This document shows positions 36,925 to 49,471 of a stretch of DNA of 64,000 nt, piece by piece. Position 1 is the stretch's first letter. Each line of letters begins with the position of its first letter. The DNA is from Agroathelia rolfsii. Its lineage: Eukaryota; Basidiomycota; Agaricomycetes; Amylocorticiales; Amylocorticiaceae. Both the position numbers and the translations under genes were made by a program. Below the pieces are notes generated by a model that saw only the letters and a list, made by a program, of their open reading frames with translations, was not told the DNA's origin and ran no database searches. Location: contig JABRWF010000003.1 of the NCBI GenBank assembly GCA_018343915.1, positions 4,278,001 through 4,342,000 on the forward strand, given 5' to 3'.

Positions 36925-39574
36925 TCATAACCGCTGTGGTCGCCAATGGTCCCTCAAACACTTCCCCACATCGAGTTCCGCATCTGTTACAAAGCCCAAG
37001 TCCAGGGGGCTGCATTCCAACATGGACTTATGCTTGCCAGCGCCAAACGACAGTCCGAGCAACAGTGCTCGACCCTCTTGGAAAGCTTCCCCATGATCCT
37101 CTCCTATCTCTTCCACAGCGTCATCCTCGCATGAGATATCAGTGTGCTGCATATCTCCTTTCTCCTCTGCACGGTCCGGCAGACCTGGACCTTGCTCTCC
37201 CTGATACTCGTGCTCATGCTCGTAATACACCGGTTCTTCAAATGCGTCCTCTTCCCCTTCTACGAACTGTTCTTCCGACCAAGCATCGTACCTAAAGTCG
37301 TCATCCTGCATGTCCATTGTCACTTCCTGCTCTGCGTAAGCTTGATCATAACCGTAGTAATAATCGTATTCGTATTCGCATTCGTCTCTCAAATATTCAT
37401 CGACTTCGCATTCGTCCAACCATTCCTGATAGGGCATCGCATCATCATCACCGCCGTCGACCAGTTCAGGTTCGTAGTCTCGCTCATACAAGTATGGCTG
37501 GTAGTGAGCAGGACGTGTATCGTGTTCATCGTGATGCTCCCGTGATCCAATTCTGACACCGACGGCATGTGGATCCAGGAAATTGTTTTCGTAGTACAAA
37601 CCTGCCCGACGAAAAGGCCTATCTTTCCCTGTCTCAAGGTCCAAGTTCTCCTCTTCGTCGTACATCGCGATCGGAGTACCCACATCTAACCCAAGTACCA
37701 GATCATGATCACGCGACGTTGCATATTGCATCATCATAGCGGTAGGATAGCCATCCACATCCGCCATGTTTCCGTCATGAAGACATCCAGCCGTCCCTGT
37801 CAGGGGGTCATCCAGATCCGGAATAGCGTTGGCTGGAGAGAAGTTCGAAGTAGTCACGGGAGATAGTCGCCGAGCTGTGTCCATATCCACGCCATCTTCA
37901 GGCTGTAGGCTCTCAACATCATCCCTGGGTGCCACCTGCAAGGGCAAGGGGTTGATTTGCATGGAAGAAGTGGGCTGGGGCGGCGTCAGCGAACCGCCTG
38001 CATAGGTATCTTCCAGGGGCGGCAGTTGTGTAAAGAACCGCGACACCGTCTCTCTGGGGACTGGGTGCGAATCCACTTGCGACGCAGATTGAGATGGACT
38101 GATGGAAGAAGCAGGGGTCTCGAGTATTGTATTCTCGTCAACATTGTGATCAGCTGCTGTACGTGTCGTAACACTCGGAGATGCGCATTCTTCGCCTTGG
38201 TTTCCAACAAAATCGTCTACTGTTACAGCGAGGCGTTGCGTCCAAGCGGCATTGTTGGTATCGAGAACAACGGTACTCATACTCTTGCTGGGTCGAAGAC
38301 TTCGTGATGTGGTGCTGGAATGCGACGTGGATTGCTTTTCAATGTCCCAGAAGATTGAACTGGCCCTCTTGACAGGACGCTTTCCCGATATCCTGATCTT
38401 GTGGGGGATGATCTGAACGGCCGAGACGTCCTCGTCTGCAATTGATGAAGAGGTAGAACCGTTTTGTTTACTTGGCTTCGAACGCGATTTATTTTTTAAA
38501 GATGGTTTTGGTTCTGCTTTACGATTTTGCGATGAGTTTCCACCGTCAGATTTCTCAGCAACAGTGGCATTGGAGTTATTCTCTGCAAATATATTTAGAC
38601 TAGAGATGCACTGAAATCGTGGTTAAAACCAAGACCTTTCTCGTGACGTTTTCCTATTTTCTTAGGCACGGAGACCTTTCCTTTGAGAAATACACCTGTG
38701 CTAAATGGTGTCTTCAGCTGAAAATATCAACATGTAAGTCCACGCTTCATAGAAAAGTAGAAATAACCAAAAAATCAGATACCGTTAACCTATTCTTTCC
38801 TACATTTGAGGCAATAAAGCTTTGCATGAGGGCAAGACCAGCTGGTAGTTTTACTTTCTTCTTATCTTCTTTTCGATTTTTTGAAGTCATGTTTGGCTCG
38901 GTTCCTGATTCGGAGAAAGGGGCCTTCACGATCTCCCGTTTCCTTCTCTTCCTCGATCTTCTTTCTTCGAGGCCTGTGCTCATATTAGAAAACAATATAT
39001 TCAGCCCACTTGAAGCATACTCACGTGCATCTCGTTCTATTTCAAATGTGCATTCCTCGTGCGTTCTTTTCTTCTTTTTAGAGGCGATTTTTTCTGCGGC
39101 CTTGTTTTCCATATTAGCGGTTGTATGCACGTGTTTCTTTTTATCTGTCGATGGAGAAGTAGACTTATGATGGTGATGGCGATACTCATGGCGTGATTTG
39201 GACGAATGAGGAGGATTGTGAGCATCGTGATGATTATGGCCTGGGCTTTTATTTTTGAGCTCTACTTTGTGGTCTTTAATATGACGGGTGCCATCGTCGA
39301 TGGACTTGTCCCTCTTTTTAGAGACCCGGGGCTTGAGAGTAGGCGTTGCAAAACCAATCAAATAATTCTCTGAAGGCGATCGTACTTTATTTTCTTTTGA
39401 CGGTGTTGTATAACCATCTTCTGCGAGGCGAAGACGGCCCTCTGAAGCGAAATGGGAAACGTAACGGCTTTGAGATTGCAGGAATGATGTGATACGGGCA
39501 TCTCGTTGGGTCTTGCTTGCGCAGATGTCGAGGGACTGAAGGTTCGATGGCGTCAGTGGGGGTCGTTCGGGCAT
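36925..39574 (-). CDS. Charged protein with acidic Tyr-rich C-terminus, unknown function
   Basis: 843 residues from exons 39574-38783, 38717-38636 and 38582-36925, all in phase. The N-terminal third is Lys/His-rich with nuclear-signal-like runs (KKKKRTHEE, RRSRKRRKREIVK). A well-ordered-looking motif spans the exon 1/2 join: LTLKTPFSTGVFLKGKVS. The C-terminal 200 residues are strongly acidic and Tyr-rich (ECEYEYDYYYGYDQAYAEQE). No membrane helix. Likely nuclear from charge pattern. I do not recognise a named family; the short motif may be the conserved part. Confidence 0.68.
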
Positions 39575-39916
39575 GGCTAGAGACACAGATGTGTTCAAAA
39601 CGAGGTCGCTAAAGGCTACTCCGGTGTTGAATATACGAAAACATGTCTTCGTTGAATGCCGCTGTTGTAGAAATAAACAAATGAGAAAGATTGATGGCTG
39701 GTGACTCGAAAATGCCAAGAAACTTGGAAGTCCGATATGCTTTGGTTTGAGCTCAGCGAGGACGTACGACAGCCTCAAGCCTACAGGTTATAGCATGGGG
39801 GGGGGCAGTTTTCAGAATAGTGGGATATAATAATTTCTCAAAGAATTTCGGGAGGCTAGTTAGATAAACGTGACAATGCGCATAGATTCAAGTTGCTGAA
39901 ACACAATAGCCATTCC
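39575..39916. other. Spacer between two minus-strand genes
   Basis: 342 bp, with a 9-G run near 39797-39805. Holds the promoter of the preceding gene and the 3' end of the transporter; no ORF supported. Confidence 0.5.
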
Positions 39917-42423
39917 TTATGCCGTGTATGTAAAGAATAGATTCCTGCAGATGTATACCATAAATATTAATGACTCTAAAATAGTTATATCATAGCACTC
40001 ACTGTTTGTCTGTAAGGTCAATAAACGCATACCGTTCTCTTTCCTTCTGCATATCCTCATCCGTCCATCCATTTCGAGCTCTCTCCAATTCCAGAGCAGC
40101 ATGCTTTGATTTATTCGGTCGCAGGTTGATCCAGCGTAATAAATACGATACAAACAGCTGAGCTGACAATAGTACCTAGCCAGCAAAATTATTTTAGTGA
40201 CAGAGCTTAGAGTAAGCTTGAAACTTACGAGAATGGCAATTTTTCCAGGAACATATGCTGGTGCATCCTTTGCTTGGAAGATCTCAGTACCAACAATGTT
40301 TCCGATTGAAAAAGCAACAAGAGTCATCGCATTTATCGTGCTCTTCAAAGAAGTTACAATGAGAAGTATTCTCAAAATTCGCGTAGATTTCACCTTCTTA
40401 GTGGTACCGCCGGTGTTACTGGCATTGTATGCATATATAGTCGATAACGCACTTCCAAACGTTCCAATAAGGTAGGTAGCTAATGTGACCACATTTTGGC
40501 TACAATGTCAATATACATGTATGCATCAATCAAGTTTTCTTACCGAAGAGCAATACAGCCTTGTGCCCACTGCCATTGAGGCCAACAAGCATTGCTGGGA
40601 AATGTTACGATAAGCAAGAGTTAAAGCAGTTTATAAAAGTATGGAGAGAATGATATTTACCTGTACCAATAATCGTTGGCACTAGAGCTATGACAATAGG
40701 TACCATCCGTTCACCCTTGGCAAGTAATAATAAGTTACACAAATCACCATTCTAAGGATGGAAGCTAAACCTTTTTATCGGAATACCATCCGCAGAACAA
40801 GGTCATAGCAGCAGCGATGGCACCCGCGGGCGTGGATAAAATAAGGGTCTGCTTCGTGGTATATCCGAAGTTTTTGATAATGATATTACTAACTGAATGA
40901 TTTATTAGAACCCTGTTAGCATACGTGGACCAAGAGCTGAACTTACAATTGCTAAGGCCACCGTTTGGAATGCTGGCTACATTCAAAATGTAACAAACAC
41001 GTTAGACAAAAACTTGAATTGTTAAACATGAACGAGCTGAACCCCTACTAAGCATAGTAGTTAGAACGATAAACCACGTCCTAGTATCCTTGAAAGCCTC
41101 AATAATCTGCTCCTTCTTGATATGCCGGTTTGCCGTACCTCCTTGGTCATCCCGTACACGCTCTAGGGCAGCTATCCGCTCTTCCGCAGAAAGCAAGCGT
41201 GCGTGAACAGGCGAGTCCGAAAGGAACAAAAGAACTAGAATCCCGACAACAATCGCTAATGCACCAAAGAGTAGATAGAGAATTCTCCAAGGTGTGATGC
41301 GCTTTTCATCCTCGAAAGAAATTCCCTGATATAGACATCAATCACTGGAGAACAGGATCAAAGACCACTGGAATTTTACACACATATGCTACGAATCCAC
41401 CAAAGACTTGTGTAAGACCATTCTACGTTTTGGATGTCTGTGAGACAAAGGCCTACAGATCTATGCCCAGAAGCACTTGTTTTGGCTCACCATAACATAA
41501 AACCAGGATATCCGTTTCGCCTATACGGCAAGGTAAAAAACTCTTCACTCACACAATAAAATCATCACGTTTCTCACCTGTTCATTCTTGCGGTAAAACA
41601 TGGATATGATCATGATTAAAATAGGAGCAACGCAAGACTCGCACATGCCTATACTCGTTATATAGCAGAGTTAAAAAAAATAGAAATTAAGCTCACCCAA
41701 AAGGAAACGTAGTGCAAAGAAAGCCGCGAAACTCTGAGTAGCAGCGTGACACATCAAAACAATGCCCCATATTATGATATTTGCACCTATGGATGATTTC
41801 AGTTTCATAGAGAAAAGTTCAAGAAGACGACATTATACCTAGATATTTCGCGAGTCGTAACTTTTGGGCAATGTATACCGTTGGAAATTCCCACAACAAA
41901 AAGCCTAAATAAAAGGCCATGGACACCAAGTTGTACCGCTTGAGGAGTTTGAGTGTCAGGTCAATGGGCTTTCGTGAAAAAGAATCAAGAATAACAAACT
42001 TCCTTAACGATCGGAAAACCCATGATGCTATTGATATGTCCTTAGATTAGAAGAGCTCAAAACGCGGATCAATCGTCCTGTAGAGAATGTACCTTGCATA
42101 GTTTAATGATGTCTTGTCACTAGCACTCAATTTGAACTTTCGTAGACTGTAGATCTGAATAGTCCAACTTACAGGAACTGAGTAAAGTAAACGGCGGCAC
42201 AAATAGGCGGTATCAAGAGATCCTGAAATAAAGTTCGATGAAACAATGAAGTCCATATAAACGAAGGAATCAACAAACAAGTTTCCTCAATAGCCTCCGA
42301 TTATATTCATTACTGAACTGTTTTTGCCTTTCGACCCCGACTAAACGCAGCGCTTCATCTGCATTAACGAAAGCCGGAGCCGTCTTCGACCGCCAAATTC
42401 TCCTTGGATTCTTTGTATTCCAT
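39917..42423 (-). CDS. MFS transporter, anion:cation symporter (Dal5-like) family; 5' end uncertain
   Basis: About 490 residues over some ten short exons. Family features are DEALRLVGVERQKQF ... YNRRLLRKL at the start, then LLIPPICAAVYFTQFLDKTSLNYA (first helix with the DKT signature), the cytosolic loop RLLSAEERIAALERVRDDQ, and a C-terminus NGWTDEDMQKERERYAF followed by DLTDKQ. Such transporters import allantoate, nicotinate, pantothenate or similar anions with protons. The final exon joins at a GTGAGT donor and ends at 39917. The only good ATG (42423, MEYKESKENLAVEDGSG) is one base out of frame with the rest, so either an unseen 5' exon, a sequencing error or a real frameshift exists. The remaining frame is open. 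Confidence 0.75.
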
Positions 42424-44250
<1,827 letters not shown>

Positions 44251-44596
44251 GCTGAAGGCATTTTATCCATGTCTGGTCAGGTTCGGCGACAGAGCCGAAT
44301 GGCGACCCGGCTTACCTGAACTTTGGAAATCGTACGAGGCGCTATCAGATTCACAGCAAGCGGAGATCCTAGTGGGCTCAGAATTGTTTTAAGAAAGACG
44401 GCGCTTGGATATGGGCAGAGTCCTCGATAGACCACGGCCGTCGCTTATATGTCTGGGGGAAAGAAATGGGAGTGCGGAGACAAGTGGTCTCTCTGTACTA
44501 AGCGGCCGGACCTTGGGTCTTGTGCATGTGAATTCCTTAACCCGGGGGCGGCTATATACATTACAAGTCTACAATACGAACATAGGGCAAGACTAT
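44251..44596. other. Spacer between thiolase and ATG10
   Basis: Thiolase promoter and ATG10 3' UTR, both minus strand. No gene seen. Confidence 0.5.
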
Positions 44597-45357
44597 CTAA
44601 GTTGCTTCAACCCCCGCGCGTAAATCTATTACCGTCCCCAACACCATGAGCCATGCTTCCATCCACCTCAACATATCCCGATCCTCTCCCACAATTGCTC
44701 CAACGGCAGCCGCAGTCTCACAAGGGTGAAGGTACCAGCTTGGTGTACCAAGCACCGGATGGTCGCCCTGGCTTAGCACAGGGAATGGTAGGTCGGACAA
44801 GCTTAATGCAAAGCTTGTCAACTCTGCTCGAGGAAACGCGTGTAATCGTAACAGGGTCGTTTTGACAAGGGAGTCCAAGGATAACGGAGTTCCATCTCGA
44901 GAGGTGTTACAGAATAGTCATTTCGTCATAGATGAAGGCCACACACTGGCATCATGAATGGTAAAATAGAAGCATGGTACTTGGAATGTTGCAGAATATA
45001 CGATGTATTGGTGACAGTATAATATATCTCCGAAAAGTGTCGTTTCCAAGACCGCAATATCCGGTTCAGGCTCCTCAGTCAAGTCCGTGATCCATTCATC
45101 ATTAAGAGGTTGATTGCCATTATCAGAGATATTATGTGAGAGCAAGGTTGACCGATAAAGATAACCCAGATTGGTAACAGTCTGGCCAAGGTCAATCCAT
45201 GGATCTCAGGCAATGCGGAGTGTCAGCATACTTGATGTTCCTTCCAGCACCATTTTGAGTGTATGGACTCTAGCAGACCCTTATAGCCGCCCTTCTGAGC
45301 TCTATCAACTAGACGGAGGCATGCTTGCTTGAAATCTGAGCGTGTAATGGTGGCCAT
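44597..45357 (-). CDS. ATG10: Autophagy E2-like enzyme Atg10
   Basis: About 218 residues in three exons, joined at CAA|GTATGC (exon 1/2) and GCC A|GTGTGG (exon 2/3). Atg10 is the E2-like enzyme that transfers Atg12 to Atg5. Family marks are the start ITRSDFKQACLRLVDRAQKG, the beta-sheet segment HQYIVYSATFQVPCFYFTIHD, and the catalytic HPC motif in WYLHPCETA (about 44715-44740). It is shorter than most E2s, as usual for Atg10. Atg3 shares the HPC motif but is larger and lacks this N-terminus. The start is set by the first in-frame Met, 146 bp from the divergent eS1 gene. Confidence 0.85.
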
Positions 45358-45503
45358 GAAGATAAGATGCAGTGCGGCAGAGAGCGTGGGAAAAGAGCTG
45401 TACAGTACTGGGTGTCACTTTGTCACACAACTGTCACGCCTCCGAAACCCAGTCGCCAGCAAGAGCGCACACCGCCCGGACGTCCCCCCTCCACTAATCA
45501 ATC

Positions 45504-46495
45504 ATGGCTGTAGGCAAGGTTAGCCCTGCTGGTTGCTTGTAGACCCCTAGTCGTGTGTTCTCATATGCTCGAAATCAGAACAAGCGTCTCTCCAAGGGCA
45601 AAAAGGGTATCAAGAAAAAGGTTGTTGATGCCTTCACCCGCAAAGGTCTGTTTCGATACACGACCTATCGTATTCCTTGAAGGCCTAACCGCGTTTCAGA
45701 CTGGTACAACATCAAGGCCCCATCCATCTTCGAGGTCAAGAATGTTGGGAAGACGCTTGTCAACCGCTCTCAGGGCTTGAGTACGCATTATTGCGATTAT
45801 TAACCTGTATCGCTCCTGATACCTGTTGTAGGAAATGCCAACGACTCGCTCAAGGGCCGTATCGTCGAGATCTCCCTTGGCGACCTCAACAACGATGAGG
45901 AGAACTCCTTCCGCAAAATTAAGCTACGGATCGATGAGGTCCAGGGCAAGAACTGCCTGACTAACTTCCACGGCATGGACTTCACATCCGATAAAATTCG
46001 TTCCCTTGTCCGCAAGTGGCAAACGCTCATCGAGGCACACGTCGACGTCAAGACGACCGACGGCTACCTCATCCGTCTCTTCGCTATTGGTTTCACCAAG
46101 CGAAGACCTTCCCAAGTCCGCAAGACGACTTACGCTCAGTCCGCCCAAATCCGTGAGATCAGAAAGAAGATGTTCGAAATCATGACCCGGGAGGCCACGA
46201 GTTGCGATCTTAAGGAGTTGGTGCAGAAGTTTATTCCTGAGGTCATTGGCCGTGAAATCGAGAAGGCTGCCCGAAGCATCTACCCCCTGCAAAACGTCTA
46301 TGTTCGCAAGGCGAAGATCCTGAAGGCACCTAAGTTCGATCTCTCAAAACTCCTTGAGCTCCACGGCGAATCAACAGACGTTAGTACCGTTTTTGATCAT
46401 GCATTCCAAGCAATTCTGATATCTTGATTTCACAGGAGACTGGCACACGGGTCGCGAAGGACTTCAAGGAACCAGAGATCCAAGCATCCGTATAA
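45504..46495 (+). CDS. RPS1: 40S ribosomal protein eS1 (S3a)
   Basis: About 256 residues in five exons. Small-subunit ribosomal protein near the mRNA exit. The first exon codes only MAVGK; the second starts [25 protein letters not shown]. Conserved stretches are [40 protein letters not shown], and [19 protein letters not shown]; the end is KEPEIQASV. Promoter is C-rich and compact, as in ribosomal genes. A first exon this short is common for fungal ribosomal genes. Confidence 0.96.
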
Positions 46496-46869
46496 TTTCG
46501 GATCTCGCACATTTCTTTCTTTCACCTGGTTGGCGCTTGTACCAATTATGATTCCCTACCGCTATGTTACAAGTACACTGCCATGAGTTTCGCATGCCTT
46601 TTCATCTCCATTGATATATTGCATTGCTGTACAGTATGTATTTGGTGACCAGCCTGGCAGGCCTCACCGGTCTGAACCTCTGTCGCCCAGGCACTGCATA
46701 TTAAGGTGCCACTCAATCGACAAAAAAAAATAAGTGACAAATGTGAATATTTTTGAGTTGACTTCACGTACAATTTTGCCCCCTCACCCTGATTTGCAAC
46801 TAAAGTGTTGCCGCGGGTCTCAGTTTTACGGTTTGAGTACATACACGAACCACTCGCAATTGAACCACG
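46496..46869. other. Spacer between eS1 and APRT
   Basis: 3' UTR of eS1 and promoter of APRT. No supported gene; minus-strand frames are shadows. Confidence 0.5.
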
Positions 46870-47623
46870 ATGAGCGATGTTGAATTGATTAAAAGCAAGC
46901 TTACATCGCATCCCAATTTTCCTAAGAAGGTGTCTCCAGCGTGAAGCGTTTTGATATTCTCAGGGCTTATCTTTTTCTCTATCTAGGGCATAGTCTTTCT
47001 GGACATCTTCCCCATCTTGCGGGACCCCATCGCCTTTGAGACACTTATTACTCATTTTGTGTACCACCTCACGTCACACACGATCCCTAGGACACCAAAC
47101 AAGAAGATCGATGTCGTCGTTGGGCTCGATGCGCGTGGGTTCCTCCTGGGCCCCATCATTGCTCTCAGGCTGGGTGCTGCGTTCGTGCCGGTGAGGAAAA
47201 AGGGAAAGCTTCCCGGAAAGACGGTCACTGCTATTTACGAGAAGGAGTACGGCACGGTATGTGGTTTTTTCAAGCATCCTTGATCACTTATGAAGGGTGC
47301 TTATTGGAATTATTAGGATTCTTTTGATATCCAAGAGGATGCAATCCAGCCCGGCCAGACGGTTGTAGTTGTTGATGACTTGATCGCGACTGGTAAGCCA
47401 ATAGCAGAAATGAATAATCAGATCGCAGTTTTTTCTTACACATTTGTATTTTTTTCCTTCTTACAAAATTATCTCAGGTGGATCTGCCAAGGCAGCTGGC
47501 GAGCTCGTAGAAAAGCTCGGGGCGAAAACGATCGAATACCTGTTCATCATCGAACTCACCTTCCTCAAAGGAGGTAGCAAATTGAACGCGCCCATATATT
47601 CGATCGTCCAATCCGATGATTAG
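46870..47623 (+). CDS. APT1: Adenine phosphoribosyltransferase
   Basis: About 185 residues in four exons. Salvages adenine with PRPP to make AMP in the cytosol. The PRPP-binding loop is VVVVDDLIATGGSAKAA (near 47365-47500, split by an intron). GLDARGFLLGPIIALRLG and KGKLPGKTVTAIYEKEYG are also diagnostic. It begins MSDVELIKSKLTSHPNFPKK, then GIVFLDIFPILRDP, which matches the usual F-x-D-I-x-P-L-L pattern. Ends SIVQSDD. Short introns follow AAGAAG and GAGTACGGCACG. Identity is clear. Confidence 0.95.
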
Positions 47624-47885
47624 ACCCAAACGTAATTTGGTGACCTGGAATACCCTCATTGGGTTCTTCGTCCATTCCTCGTAATTTTCTTGTTGATGTA
47701 CGGATTAAACTATAGATTGTACTAGTATATGACCTAGAAGATCAATCTTATATCACGACGGGCATGCAGCTGTCCAGTTAGAATTGAAATCTAACTGTCC
47801 AGTACTATGTTTTGTTTTTGGTTGTTGGTATCATTTGAAAACAACTTTCTTCATTTGTTCAACAATCATAAGCCACTCTCACTAC

Positions 47886-49033
47886 TTATTCTTTTAGTTC
47901 AGAACGCCGCATTAATTCTCGTGTTCTTCCTGTCCAAGCGCTTCCATTCGCGACCCGATAGATAATGAGTTGCGGGAGTAATGCCTAAGATGCAGATGAA
48001 AAGGCTTTAATTGGCTTTACTCTAATCTATTGCACGACAATTCACTCACAATGCTCATGGACCAAGTTGCAAGCATCACCTCAGTAGAGAACCCGAAAGT
48101 AGATGCTTTACTACTGGCGTCCATGAATAACCCAATGGATGCAAGTGTCCCAAGTACGGCACTTGGTGCGGCAGATTCCACGAGTATGGCTACTACGTTT
48201 GTAGATTTTCTTGCAAGAGTCAAGGTCAAACCAGTAGACTTGCCAGTACTACGGATTTGATAAACGGATAAAATTTTGATAGAAATCATTATAGTAATCA
48301 TGATATTTACGGTCGTGTCGAGTGTAATTGCAGCAGCGTTTAGGGCATCCATCTTTAATACTAAATGCAATGCAGGCCATTCAGGACTGAAGGCTAACAA
48401 TGCAGCGGCCATTGCTAAGGCTATAGATATATTATAAAGTTAATTCATAACTCGGATATTTGGCTTGGAAAAGTCTGCATTCACCTAGAGCCGAGAGTGT
48501 GCAAGTAATTGGAAGTATGATGATGCATAACCTGTAATCAAATATGACGTAACATCGATATGCCTAAGTGAAGAAAGAGAGTAAGAGATCCCGATTAACT
48601 GAGAAATAATAAAAATAAAGCTTTCCAAGAGGCAATCATTTAATACAGCAGCAAAGATTTGGGCTATGCTGGCAAGTAAACCGAAAGGTGTCTTGAGTGA
48701 CTCGATGTTATAATATGTAAGAAGGGCGCCAGGATGATTTCGCGCCACAATCCACATTATGTGGTTGGCATATACCCCCTGCATGAAGTAGAAGGTGTTA
48801 AGCAGTAATTGAAGACCGCTAAACAATGCGTAGAACTTCCGGTGCAGACGGGCGTTATTCTTATTTACCAACAGAGCATAAATTGATAGGCAATAAACTC
48901 CTAGTTCCCTGCCAGATGGATGTCAGTTTAGCATTTTCTAACGCCGCCAATATCGCATGAATGACTGGCCATAAATTATAGCAGACACGACGATACCGAT
49001 ATAATAGGATCCTTCGGGACGGAAGGATGACAT
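47886..49033 (-). CDS. Basidiomycete seven-helix membrane protein, unknown function
   Basis: About 320 residues, several exons. Start MSSFRPEGSYYIGIVVSAII opens directly into helix 1. Further helices include LFSGLQLLLNTFYFM, IYRCYVIFDYRLCIIILPI, ALAMAAALLAF, ALNAAAITLDTTVNIMITIM, and NVVAILVESAAPSAVLGTL. The IYRCYVI and VESAA motifs and a QLIIYRVANGSAWT tail are recurrent in a large membrane family expanded in Agaricomycetes. No ligand or function is established to my knowledge. The 5' splice near 48920-48970 is tentative. Confidence 0.72.
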
Positions 49034-49471
49034 GTGAGGCTAAAGAGTAGAGACCCAGCGGCAACGCATGGTACTTCTTTGTAGTAGTCAGCTCATTATC
49101 AATGCACCATCAGTTGCTATCGCAACTAGTATCATATCATCAAAGGGTTGCATTCCTCGTAGAGAATTGGAATTTCGGTCGATGGCTCAGCCCGAGACTC
49201 AGGCCTCAGGCTTGACCGCAGTAAGATTTGAGACCGCGTTGCCAATTTACTTTTGCTGTTGATGCAAACAAGGCCCCTAGTAACCACTGACAGGAAGGAG
49301 TCAAGTAGCGAACAGCTTCTGTTTATGATTACATACGTATTGATGTTCAATTATCCAATCAGATGCTTAAACGCGTCAACATCCTAGATGATTGTCATCC
49401 CACCATGGATTAACCGTCCATGCACCATAACTCCTTGTTGACATGTAATTAAATAATTGGATTAATGCAAC
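49034..49471. other. Spacer between two minus-strand genes
   Basis: Upstream region of the membrane protein and 3' end of HTM1. No supported ORF. Confidence 0.5.

Noticed and set aside
38619..39170. 183-codon plus-strand frame
   Set aside because: Antisense to the charged protein, whose exons are in phase; hydrophobic content is an artefact of Lys codons read backwards.
42047..42300. Broken first helix of the transporter
   Set aside because: Stops vanish when GTTTGT..TTTCAG and GTAAGT..GCTAG introns are removed; only the far 5' end remains doubtful.
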